13,736 nucleotides of DNA from Fibrobacter sp. UBA1765 (GCA_002314675.1 DCGZ01000186.1:1-13736), one strand, 5' to 3'. Positions 1 to 6,125 are shown, counted from the first letter of the stretch. Numbers and translations are program-made. Notes: generated from the letters alone by a model not told the origin.

Positions 1-13
1 TCCCGTACAGCAA

Positions 14-88
14 TAAAAAGGACATGTATTTTCCTAAGAGCGAACCGAGCCGAAGGCTCACGAGAGCTCGTGGAAGAATATATGTCCT
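14..88 (-). terminator. Structured hairpin A, copy 1 (terminator-like on the minus strand)
   Basis: A 12-bp stem pairs 19-30 with 77-88 and continues as TTCC/GGAA (31-34 with 72-75), with a single bulged G at 76. Inside lie a TAA/GT internal loop, a 4-bp helix GAGC/GCTC (38-41 with 66-69), a GAACC/ACGAGA internal loop, and a 5-bp GAGCC/GGCTC hairpin with a GAA loop. On the minus strand the stem is followed by TTTTTATT, as in an intrinsic terminator; the plus strand has no T-run. Position 26 is G here, giving G-U in the plus sense and an A-C mismatch in the minus sense. The conserved core is more elaborate than a plain terminator needs. Confidence 0.7.
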
Positions 89-156
89 GATAAATACGTC
101 TACTGTACGATTACAAACTAAACCGAAAAATCTTCAAAGAGTTCATTATATAACAT

Positions 157-205
157 GAAAAAGAGCTTGTTAGTTCCCTAAGGACGAACCCCGAAAAACA
201 AGCAA
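157..205 (-). other. Truncated copy of structured hairpin B
   Basis: The left arm (162-173), TTCCC, TAA, GGAC and GAACC are all present up to base 190 and match 367-395. The apical hairpin and nearly the whole right arm are missing. The remainder, 191-205, keeps only a short ACAAGC piece that resembles the right arm near 430-435. It cannot fold like the intact copy, so I read it as a deletion remnant made when the 205-bp unit was duplicated. Confidence 0.75.
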
Positions 206-218
206 TCCCGTACAGCAA

Positions 219-293
219 TAAAAAGGACATATATTTTCCTAAGAGCGAACCGAGCCGAAGGCTCACGAGAGCTCGTGGAAGAATATATGTCCT
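219..293 (-). terminator. Structured hairpin A, copy 2 (terminator-like on the minus strand)
   Basis: Same architecture as the element at 14-88, with the 12-bp stem (224-235 with 282-293) now fully Watson-Crick because the base equivalent to 26 is A. The minus strand again reads the stem into TTTTTATT. An outer 8-bp inverted repeat, CCGTACAG at 208-215 and CTGTACGG at 308-315, brackets the hairpin. If the lipid A operon transcript passes hairpin B, this would be a second terminator. Confidence 0.72.
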
Positions 294-360
294 GATAAAT
301 ACGTCTACTGTACGGTTAAAAACTAAACTGAAAAATCTTCAAAAAGTTCATTATATAACA

Positions 361-438
361 TGAAAAAGAGCTTGTTAGTTCCCTAAGGACGAACCGAGGC
401 GAAGCCTCACGAGAGTCCGTGGGAAGCTAACAAGCTCT
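361..438 (-). terminator. Structured hairpin B, intact; first terminator-like element after fabZ
   Basis: A perfect 12-bp stem AGAGCTTGTTAG/CTAACAAGCTCT (367-378 with 427-438) continues as TTCCC/GGGAA (379-383 with 421-425) with one bulged G at 426. Inside are TAA/GT, helix GGAC/GTCC (387-390 with 415-418), GAACC/ACGAGA, and a GAGGC/GCCTC hairpin with a GAA loop. On the minus strand the stem runs into CTCTTTTTCATG. It begins 28 bases after the fabZ stop, which fits an intrinsic terminator for the lipid A operon. Its loops are identical to hairpin A although most of the helix sequences differ. An outer repeat AGTTCATT/AATGAACT (345-352, 453-460) encloses it. Confidence 0.78.
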
Positions 439-465
439 AATAGACATTCAAAAATGAACTACAAA

Positions 466-951
466 CTAAACCATCATCGCAGTCACTTCTTCAGCGCTGC
501 TTACCGGTTCACCATTGCAAGTGATGTCTGCCTTGAACACCATAATGCCGCGGCGGAACTTTTCAAGAGTTGCGTGAATGCTAAGAACGTCACCCGGCTT
601 TACGGCACGGCGGAAACGAACACCATTAACACCCATGAATGCTGGGCGCTTGCCCTTCACTTCTTCTTCAAAGCAAAGTGCAGCAAGCAAGTTGCCTGCC
701 TGAGCCATGGTTTCAATCTGCAAAACACCAGGCATCACAGGTTCTGTCGGGAAGTGGCCACGGAAGTAGCCTTCTGTACCGAGAATGTACTTTGTAGCCT
801 TGATAGCCTTCTTGCCATCTTCTTCGTAAAGTTCATTGATTTCGTCTACGAAAGCAAACGGATCCTTTTGCGGGAGCAAGCCGTGTACAACTTCAGCGTC
901 ATAGATAACGCCATCTTTAGAAGACTTCGGGAGTGTATCGAGAAGGGACAT
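466..951 (-). CDS. fabZ: 3-hydroxyacyl-[acyl-carrier-protein] dehydratase FabZ
   Basis: Hot-dog-fold dehydratase of type II fatty acid synthesis; it removes water from (3R)-hydroxyacyl-ACP in the cytoplasm and competes with lipid A synthesis for hydroxyacyl-ACP. With the ATG at 951 the protein has 161 residues. It shows GYFRGHFP with catalytic His66 and PGVLQIETMAQAG with catalytic Glu80, the same 14-residue spacing as the family. The usual LPHRxPF motif reads LPQKDPF, so its His is Gln. I chose 951 for family length; GAAAGG lies about 10 bases upstream. An ATG at 999 with a better-placed AGGA is a real alternative, and an ATG at 1020 has no ribosome site. The gene overlaps lpxC by 35 bp in another frame, which suggests translational coupling. 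It is the last gene of the operon, followed by hairpin B. Confidence 0.93.
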   Translation of the reverse strand: MSLLDTLPKSSKDGVIYDAEVVHGLLPQKDPFAFVDEINELYEEDGKKAIKATKYILGTEGYFRGHFPTEPVMPGVLQIETMAQAGNLLAALCFEEEVKGKRPAFMGVNGVRFRRAVKPGDVLSIHATLEKFRRGIMVFKADITCNGEPVSSAEEVTAMMV

Positions 952-1768
952 ATTGTACCAACCTTTCAAGTATTTTGCGGTGCGCGGCGTGCCCACCATT
1001 GTGAATCCTGATTTTGACATTCGGGAGTGCCGGAGCCAAAATTGTTAAATCGCCAACCAAATCTAGAACTTTATGGAGAATCGGTTCCTGGGCATGCCTT
1101 AAAACATGCCCGTTAAGCACTTCAACTTGAGCTCCGCCAAGTTTACGAAGCAACAAACCACAGTTTTCAGAAGCACCGTTCAAAAGCCCTGCCTTACGAG
1201 CAGCTTCATAATCTTCTTCAAAAATAAAGGTGCGCGCATCAAACAACGGGAACAAATCGGCAGCCTCATAAACGCTCCAGCAAACATCGTCCTTGTAAAC
1301 GCCGCGTTCCATGGAATATTCCACTTCAAACGTATCGCTCGGTTCCACCTTGCAATAGCCACCTTCAAATTCAAAATTAAACTTGACCGGAGCATCGTAA
1401 AAGCAAAGGTTTGCCGGGTGCCTAGCTTCCTTTACAAGGGCATCAAACCAGGGGCGAGCACTGCCATCGAGCAAGGGCAATTCGCCGTGTTCATCGACAT
1501 TCACCGTAATATTATGCTGCGGCCAAAGCAAAAGGACTGCAGCCAGGTGTTCAGGCATCGACAAAGTTTCAAAGCCATCGCTAAGTGCCGTCGTTCGGGG
1601 TGTCGTACACCGCAAGCGCATAAAATCCTTCGCATCGTAACTTTTAAAAAGCATGTTCTGCCCCACACACCAACATGTGAGTGGATTCAAATTGTTCTTG
1701 TTACGGAACAATTCTACTATCGTAGTAGCGCTTGAATAAGAAAGCGATGGAGAAGAAATCGTCAGCAT
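917..1768 (-). CDS. lpxC: UDP-3-O-acyl-N-acetylglucosamine deacetylase LpxC (divergent N-terminus)
   Basis: Zinc amidase that carries out the committed step of lipid A synthesis. At 283 residues it is slightly shorter than the usual ~300. The catalytic features are visible: SMPEHLAAV with Glu73 and zinc ligand His74, LPLLDGSARPW with Asp101, ARTFIF near 178-183, HKVLDLVGD with zinc ligands His232 and Asp236, and NGGHAAH with His260. The first ~65 residues are unusual: the GxGLHSG-type stretch of typical LpxC is not recognisable (SLSYSSAT occupies roughly that place). The start is well supported: AAGGA lies six bases upstream, and the ATG is one base past the lpxD stop. The 3' end overlaps fabZ, so this is not the fused LpxC-FabZ protein known from Bacteroidota. 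Likely active, though the N-terminal divergence leaves some doubt about kinetics or inhibitor binding. Confidence 0.92.
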   Translation of the reverse strand: MLTISSPSLSYSSATTIVELFRNKNNLNPLTCWCVGQNMLFKSYDAKDFMRLRCTTPRTTALSDGFETLSMPEHLAAVLLLWPQHNITVNVDEHGELPLLDGSARPWFDALVKEARHPANLCFYDAPVKFNFEFEGGYCKVEPSDTFEVEYSMERGVYKDDVCWSVYEAADLFPLFDARTFIFEEDYEAARKAGLLNGASENCGLLLRKLGGAQVEVLNGHVLRHAQEPILHKVLDLVGDLTILAPALPNVKIRIHNGGHAAHRKILERLVQYVPSRYTPEVF

Positions 1769-1769
1769 T

Positions 1770-2711
1770 TCATTTCCTTGTCAACTTACGGAGTTCCAAA
1801 ATTCCTTTGCGCCATTCAGAAATTTCCTGCGCAGGGAACCCTGCATAAACTTTACCAGCAGGCACATTCTTTATGACTCCAGCCTTTGCTGCAATCTTTG
1901 CGCCTTTGCCAATTGTCAAGTGGCCAGAAGCCTTTGCTGCCCCCGCCATTTCTACATCATCTTCAACAACGGTAGTGCCAGCAAGGGCGCTTTGCGAAGC
2001 CATGTAAACGTTGCGACCGATCGTACAATTATGGCCTATCTGCACAAGAGCATCAATCTGTGTATCGTCACCAATTTCTGTCGGCGATAAAAAGCCAGCG
2101 GCAACAACTGTATTCGCACCAATACCCACGCGATTACCAATCCTTACGCCAGCGACATGCGGCACGGGCAAACGCTTTGCTCCATCGTAATAAAAGCCAA
2201 AGCCTCTCGAGCCGATTACAGCGCCGGCCTGCACAACGCAATCCTTGCCGAGGCGAGCGCCTCCGTACACGGTAACATTCGCTTCCAGCACAGAGCCCGT
2301 TCCAACAAAGGCACCAGGCATTACAACGCAGTTTGGTCCTATTACAGCACCGGCTTCAACAGAACCTTCTACAACAGCGCTTGCATGCACTTGCGCTCCG
2401 GGAGCAACAATACCGGTCTCATATTCCAAAGGCAACACGCATTTTTCAATAAAGCGAACCATCGCAACGTAAGGATCCGCCACGCGAACAAGCGACCTGC
2501 AAGAACCAAGGCAGCCTTTAAAATCATTCCGAACAAATACAATCCCTGCGTTCGTTGTACGTGCTTCACCACTTGGAAAAGGTTCAGTCCAAAATGAAAT
2601 TTTCGAGCTAGTTGCTTTAGAAAGCGACGCTAGTCCAGTCACTTGCAAATCCTCGCCCTCAAGCGAGCCCTCCACAATTTTCGCAATTTCCGAAGCAAAC
2701 TTACAAAACAT
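1770..2711 (-). CDS. lpxD: UDP-3-O-(3-hydroxyacyl)glucosamine N-acyltransferase LpxD
   Basis: Third enzyme of lipid A synthesis; it transfers a hydroxyacyl chain from ACP to the 2-amine exposed by LpxC. It has 313 residues. An N-terminal uridine-binding-like domain (about 1-95) is followed by a long left-handed beta helix of hexapeptide repeats (about 98-285). Typical landmarks are SRGFGFYYDG near 168-177, and VQIGHNC with the expected catalytic His227. The C-terminus ends in a short charged helix (ISEWRKGILELRKLTRK), as in trimeric LpxD. AGGA just upstream of the ATG overlaps the stop of the lipid kinase gene, six bases away, so the genes are co-translated. It sits immediately ahead of lpxC, its pathway predecessor. 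Confidence 0.95.
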   Translation of the reverse strand: MFCKFASEIAKIVEGSLEGEDLQVTGLASLSKATSSKISFWTEPFPSGEARTTNAGIVFVRNDFKGCLGSCRSLVRVADPYVAMVRFIEKCVLPLEYETGIVAPGAQVHASAVVEGSVEAGAVIGPNCVVMPGAFVGTGSVLEANVTVYGGARLGKDCVVQAGAVIGSRGFGFYYDGAKRLPVPHVAGVRIGNRVGIGANTVVAAGFLSPTEIGDDTQIDALVQIGHNCTIGRNVYMASQSALAGTTVVEDDVEMAGAAKASGHLTIGKGAKIAAKAGVIKNVPAGKVYAGFPAQEISEWRKGILELRKLTRK

Positions 2712-2717
2712 AAAGTC

Positions 2718-3680
2718 CTAGTTTTCAAGAGTCAAAATGCGAACAGAAAAACCGAATTCAATTTTTATGTTTTCACCAAGAGCACCCGTAGCGTCTTCGC
2801 CATCAACTTGCAAATATTCCTCAGGCAAAACGTTCAACTGAATCGAGCGCGCCTTGTACGACTTCAAAAAATGCTTCTTAAAAACATGCCCTATCAAAGG
2901 TACAGTTCCAAGGGCAAGCGCAAGTATAAAGAAAGCCATGTTGGGCACGCATACGATTTCAAGAAGGCCGTCAGCCATGTCGGACTTGTAAAACGGATTC
3001 GAGCCACTCGCAAAACTAGGGATATTACCGATAATCACGGTACGGTGGTTCGTAAGATCCACTTCACACGGAGCTCCATTCTGGTCTACAAAGTAAAGCT
3101 TGCCAGACTTTAAGCGATACGCCCTGTCCTTGAAGAAGCTCTTTACATAGTATGCCTTGTTTATTATAACAGACTTCGACTTGATCTTACCGGAGCTGCG
3201 CTCGCAGTTAAAATCATGCGCAATTCGAGCATCAATGCCACCAGAAAAATAGTTCGCAAAAGCGATTTTATCATTGATGTTCCAAATGTCAAACGAGCGT
3301 GCCGAAGCCAGAATCAGGCGGCGAACAAGATACAACAGCCCCTGGTCTACAAACGGTTTATAAAGTCCAAGCACCCGGGCCAGGTCATTGCCCGTGCCAA
3401 GAGGAATCAAGCCTATCTTTGCTTCAAAGCGACGCGGATGGTGCATCATTTCAGAGAACACCGCAGACACCGTACCGTCACCACCGACAGCCACAAGCGT
3501 CTCCGAAATCGAAAGAGCTTCATTGATTTGTTCTCGAGTCCTATCGCGAGTCGTAAATTCGGCATGCCAGTCGGAATCGTCAAAGCTCATGGAGCGCATG
3601 ATTTCTGGCAAAAAGTCATGGATCTTTTTACCCTGACCTCCACCACTAATAGGATTTATCAAAAAGAAAAACTTGTACAT
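2718..3680 (-). CDS. Diacylglycerol kinase-family lipid kinase
   Basis: A 320-residue protein with the DAGK catalytic domain: NPISGGGQG at 9-17 (nucleotide-binding start), AVGGDGTVSAVFSEM around 64-78 (the GGDGT phosphate loop) and PLGTGNDLAR at 93-102. The C-terminal half is the usual beta-sandwich lobe, ending in QVDGEDA. The family phosphorylates diacylglycerol, sphingoid bases or related lipids with ATP; the exact substrate cannot be read from sequence. The GTGNDLARVLG form is more like eukaryotic-type diacylglycerol kinases than YegS. A hydrophobic stretch (FFILALALGTVPLIGHVF) in the second half may contact the membrane. AGGA lies six bases before the ATG. It lies 12 bases after the upstream gene and six before lpxD, so it is a full member of the lipid A operon, perhaps recycling diacylglycerol or supplying phosphatidic acid. 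Confidence 0.88.
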   Translation of the reverse strand: MYKFFFLINPISGGGQGKKIHDFLPEIMRSMSFDDSDWHAEFTTRDRTREQINEALSISETLVAVGGDGTVSAVFSEMMHHPRRFEAKIGLIPLGTGNDLARVLGLYKPFVDQGLLYLVRRLILASARSFDIWNINDKIAFANYFSGGIDARIAHDFNCERSSGKIKSKSVIINKAYYVKSFFKDRAYRLKSGKLYFVDQNGAPCEVDLTNHRTVIIGNIPSFASGSNPFYKSDMADGLLEIVCVPNMAFFILALALGTVPLIGHVFKKHFLKSYKARSIQLNVLPEEYLQVDGEDATGALGENIKIEFGFSVRILTLEN

Positions 3681-3692
3681 GCAAAATCCTAT

Positions 3693-4217
3693 CTAGTTTG
3701 TGCAATCCAATGATTTCAAGGAAGAAAGCTGTTCCACGTAGTGTTCCGTATTCTTGTGGCTGTTTGCAATTTCTTCTAGCGTAAGTTCTCGTACAAGCGC
3801 CGCGGGCGTTCCAAAAATAAGAGAGCCTTCCGGATATTCCTTGCCAGCAGTTACAACGGAACCAGCTCCAACAATGGAATTCTTGCGAATTACGGCACCA
3901 TCCATGACAATGGCCCCCATGCCAATCGTACAGCCGTCTTCAATCGTACAGCCATGCAAAACGGCGTTATGGCCAACGGTAACATCATTGCCGATAGTCA
4001 CGCCAAAGGCATGAGACAAGTGGACTGTCACATTATCTTGAATATTGGTTCTATCGCCAATACGAATGAAATTCAAATCACCACGTACAACTGCACCAAA
4101 ATATATAGAGGATTGTTCGCCTATCACGACATCGCCTATTACAAATGCACCAGGCGCAATAAAGGCCGAACCTGCAACTACTGGAATTTTACCATTGAAC
4201 GGAATAACTTTGCTCAT
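3693..4217 (-). CDS. Gamma-carbonic anhydrase-like hexapeptide-repeat protein (YrdA/PaaY type)
   Basis: A 174-residue left-handed beta-helix protein. Hexapeptide repeats run from about 18 to 136, followed by a C-terminal helix. AFIAPGAFVIGDVVIG, VVRGDLNFIRIGDRTNIQD and the metal-site histidines (VHLSH with His66/His69, GHNAVLHGC with His83/His88) match the YrdA/CaiE/PaaY branch of gamma-class carbonic anhydrases. These are trimeric zinc or iron proteins; many lack proven activity, so the reaction is uncertain. I chose the ATG at 4217 because the GTG at 4259 lies inside the terminator stem of the preceding gene and adds residues that do not fit the family. There is no good ribosome site, but TATATT sits six bases before the ATG, which may mean a leaderless transcript. 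It heads the lipid A operon. Confidence 0.88.
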   Translation of the reverse strand: MSKVIPFNGKIPVVAGSAFIAPGAFVIGDVVIGEQSSIYFGAVVRGDLNFIRIGDRTNIQDNVTVHLSHAFGVTIGNDVTVGHNAVLHGCTIEDGCTIGMGAIVMDGAVIRKNSIVGAGSVVTAGKEYPEGSLIFGTPAALVRELTLEEIANSHKNTEHYVEQLSSLKSLDCTN

Positions 4218-4223
4218 GCGATT

Positions 4224-4229
4224 AATATA
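4224..4229 (-). promoter_or_regulatory. Putative -10 box of a leaderless promoter for the lipid A operon
   Basis: The minus strand reads TATATT, then six bases, then the ATG at 4217. A sigma-70-type -10 element this close would start the RNA at or next to the ATG. No clear Shine-Dalgarno sequence is present. The -35 region is only a loose TTTGCT/TTGCTT. The terminator of the upstream GH8 gene lies just before it, so the operon needs its own promoter around here. Confidence 0.4.
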
Positions 4230-4242
4230 CCTAATTTCAAGC

Positions 4243-4277
4243 AAAAAGCAAAAACGCACGGCATTAAAACCGTGCGT
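4243..4277 (-). terminator. Rho-independent terminator of the GH8 gene
   Basis: A perfect 8-bp GC-rich stem ACGCACGG/CCGTGCGT (4254-4261 with 4270-4277) has an 8-base AT-rich loop. On the minus strand it runs into TTTTTGCTTTTTGC. It lies 25 bases after the GH8 stop codon and separates that gene from the lipid A operon. Confidence 0.9.
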
Positions 4278-4302
4278 CTTAACTGATTTTTAGGAATTAT
4301 CC

Positions 4303-6012
4303 TTAGTTAGGATTTGCAAACCAACCGTTGAACAATTCACTGTAAATCAAGTGCAAAATGTTTGTGAAGTAGCTAGAAGCACTTGTGTTCATGGTCACTG
4401 TATTCAAGCGATCGGAGCAAGCACTAAGCCAATCTGTATTGTCGGCCATACCGGTTGCGCACCAGGCAGCAAGCCACTGGGTAGAAAGCGTGTTGCCAGT
4501 AATGTCAGCGCCAACGCTCAAGTTCCAGGAATAGTTTGTTGCAGGAATGCTGTTCACATCGCCGCTAGACTTTTCCACAATGAACTTGTTGAGTGTAGAA
4601 AGGATAGCTGCAGCACGTTCATCCTTGTACCAGAGGTAATCCCAGGAAATACGCCATGGAATACGTACAGATTCCTTGTTGAATGTCCAGTAGGTCTTTG
4701 CAGCAGAACCGTTCTTCGGGTCTACAGCAACGCCTGCGGTATTGCTCCAGTCCGGGAACACGCCTGTACCACCGTCTTGAACCTTCTTCATGTAGGTGTA
4801 CATTGCATCGAGAACGCCCTTCCAATCGTGGCTCGGGTCAACTTCGGCAAACAAGCGGATTGCAACAGGAGAGAAGTAACAAAGGTTGAGCACTGGGTCT
4901 GCTGTATGCCACATCGGGGTATCGCCAGAAAGGATCAACAAGTTGGAAGCGTTGATTTCCCATTCCCAAAGTGCATTGATAAGCTTCTTTGCATCGTCAA
5001 GGTACTGGGTCTTGCCAGTCTTCTTGTAAGCAATGATAAGGGACGTTGCGATATCAAGGTCAGCGTCAGTTGCGCTGGATTCGTCAAGAATGCCATAACC
5101 GCCCCAGTTGAAGGTGCTTGTAAGCCAAGGCATAAGGCCCGGTTCTTCCTTAGAATGACCAGCATACGGGGATTCACGGTAAGCCTTGCTATAGATCCAG
5201 ATGCCATCGAATGTCGGCCAGTCTTCCATGAGAACAGAAATCATCATGCCGTAGCCGATACCTTCAGAAACTGTACAGCCACGCTTGTACATCGGAGTGC
5301 CCTGGGCTTCATCGATCCAGCACTTGGTATCAGTATGGGTCTGCCAAATCACGCGAGCCGGGTCCCAACCCTGAGCAACGTATTCGCCAAAGACTTCGTT
5401 AAATTCCTTACCGAGTTCCGGGTACTTTGCCTTTTCCTGAGAAAGGGTAATAACAAAGGCTTCCTTCCACTGCTTGTAAAGGTCTACCGTAATCTGCGGC
5501 TTCGGGCTAGCGACAGGCGCTGCCGTAGGGAGCTTTACGACCCAGCCAGTACCATTTGTGGAGCTAGAGCTTGCCGGCTGCGGCTGGTTACCGCCGTTTC
5601 CATTGCTAGAAGTCGGATTGTTAATAGAAGAACTTGAACCAGGAACCGGTTGTTCTGCAGAAGAAAGACCAGGATTTTCGCCACCATTGTTACTAGAAGA
5701 AGATTCCGGAGTCTGGTTCTCTGGATGCAATACTGGCAAAACGTTAATGTCGATTACAGAAACATTTTCTCCTATTACAAGAGTGCCTGTAGCAATATCA
5801 AAACTACCGACCGTGTTGCCAGCGACATCGGTAACGATTCCGCTCGGATAAATCACAAGGCCATTGGCCTCGTCGTACCACGCATCTTCAGTAACAACAG
5901 GTGTAGAGGAGGCTGCCGTGCTACCACTGCTTGAATCATCACCACAAGCCGTAAAAGCAAGGGCAAATGCAGAAAATGCCGCTGCAACCAACAAACCTTT
6001 CTTTTTTAGCAT
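4303..6012 (-). CDS. Secreted lipoprotein glycoside hydrolase family 8 (endoglucanase/xylanase-type)
   Basis: A 569-residue envelope-anchored glycanase. The N-terminus MLKKKGLLVAAAFSAFALAF ends in TAC with Cys23 as the lipid attachment site, followed by GDDSSS. A small beta-rich module (about 40-95, YPSGIVTDVAGNTVGSFD) precedes Ser/Asn/Gly/Pro linkers (103-157) typical of Fibrobacter surface enzymes. The catalytic (alpha/alpha)6 domain spans about 172-569: TVSEGIGYGMM carries the proton donor Glu250, ATDADLDIA (314-322) is the GH8 signature, and VRIPWRISWDY (449-459) is the conserved RxPWR region. Where many GH8 enzymes have a YD motif before this Arg, this protein has NKES with Glu447. Substrate (beta-glucan, xylan or chitosan) cannot be fixed. 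The ATG at 6012 has AAGGAG seven bases upstream; a longer start at 6057 would spoil the signal peptide. It is a single-gene unit with its own terminator. Confidence 0.92.
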   Translation of the reverse strand: MLKKKGLLVAAAFSAFALAFTACGDDSSSGSTAASSTPVVTEDAWYDEANGLVIYPSGIVTDVAGNTVGSFDIATGTLVIGENVSVIDINVLPVLHPENQTPESSSSNNGGENPGLSSAEQPVPGSSSSINNPTSSNGNGGNQPQPASSSSTNGTGWVVKLPTAAPVASPKPQITVDLYKQWKEAFVITLSQEKAKYPELGKEFNEVFGEYVAQGWDPARVIWQTHTDTKCWIDEAQGTPMYKRGCTVSEGIGYGMMISVLMEDWPTFDGIWIYSKAYRESPYAGHSKEEPGLMPWLTSTFNWGGYGILDESSATDADLDIATSLIIAYKKTGKTQYLDDAKKLINALWEWEINASNLLILSGDTPMWHTADPVLNLCYFSPVAIRLFAEVDPSHDWKGVLDAMYTYMKKVQDGGTGVFPDWSNTAGVAVDPKNGSAAKTYWTFNKESVRIPWRISWDYLWYKDERAAAILSTLNKFIVEKSSGDVNSIPATNYSWNLSVGADITGNTLSTQWLAAWCATGMADNTDWLSACSDRLNTVTMNTSASSYFTNILHLIYSELFNGWFANPN

Positions 6013-6102
6013 AAAGGGTCTCCTTAAAATTGAAATCCGGCCCAATCTAAAGCACAAATCTTACCCTAAAGATAGATTTCCAAGACTTTCTTTTAAAGGC
6101 AA

Positions 6103-6125
6103 TTTCGCTTACGAAAAACTTTCGT
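6103..6125. promoter_or_regulatory. Alternating TTTCG/CGAAA inverted repeats upstream of GH8 (possible operator)
   Basis: TTTCG (6103-6107), CGAAA (6112-6116) and TTTCGT (6120-6125) alternate; ACGAAA-AAC-TTTCGT is a 6-bp perfect dyad. They lie about 90-115 bases upstream of the GH8 ATG, where a regulator could bind, since this 212-base gap must hold the GH8 promoter. No -35/-10 pair stands out. The AT-rich composition makes chance a real possibility. Confidence 0.3.

Larger units (their letters stand above)
1..395. repeat. 205-bp tandem duplication (two copies) in the non-coding region after fabZ
   Basis: Positions 1-190 align with 206-395 at a period of 205 bases. By eye there are five mismatches (copy-1 positions 26, 110, 114, 124, 139), all outside the conserved hairpin core loops. 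After base 190 copy 1 breaks off: it has 15 unrelated or rearranged bases (191-205) and then restarts, whereas copy 2 continues into a complete second hairpin up to 438. Each unit carries hairpin type A (arms starting at 19 and 224) and hairpin type B (starting at 162 and 367; only the second is complete). The array may extend upstream of the window, because copy 1 begins at the first base. No coding sequence on either strand is convincing here. Confidence 0.93.

Noticed and set aside
14..88. Self-cleaving ribozyme (hammerhead or twister)
   Set aside because: The conserved loops TAA/GT and GAACC/ACGAGA contain neither the hammerhead CUGANGA and GAAA boxes nor the twister core as I know them.
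1..460. CRISPR array or integron attC sites in the repeat region
   Set aside because: The repeat unit is 205 bases with only two copies and no spacers, so it is not CRISPR. The hairpin arms read GTTAG...CTAAC, the reverse of the AAC...GTT order that attC core sites need, and no integrase is present.
454..1011. A 185-codon open frame on the plus strand
   Set aside because: It is the complement of fabZ; the translated product has no family pattern, while the minus strand shows the FabZ catalytic motifs.
466..1768. Fused LpxC-FabZ bifunctional protein
   Set aside because: A TAA stop at 917-919 ends lpxC and fabZ is read in a different frame, so they are two overlapping genes.
4218..4259. GTG start for the gamma-carbonic-anhydrase-like gene
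   Set aside because: The GTG lies in the stem of the GH8 terminator and the added residues do not fit the family.
4351..5637. A 428-codon open frame on the plus strand
   Set aside because: It lies wholly opposite the GH8 gene and reflects its codon bias. The product is Cys/Val/Arg-rich without domains, and no ribosome site or promoter stands out.
6013..6057. Upstream start for the GH8 protein
   Set aside because: It adds a polar Arg-rich stretch before a normal lipoprotein signal peptide, and the AAGGAG site points to 6012.
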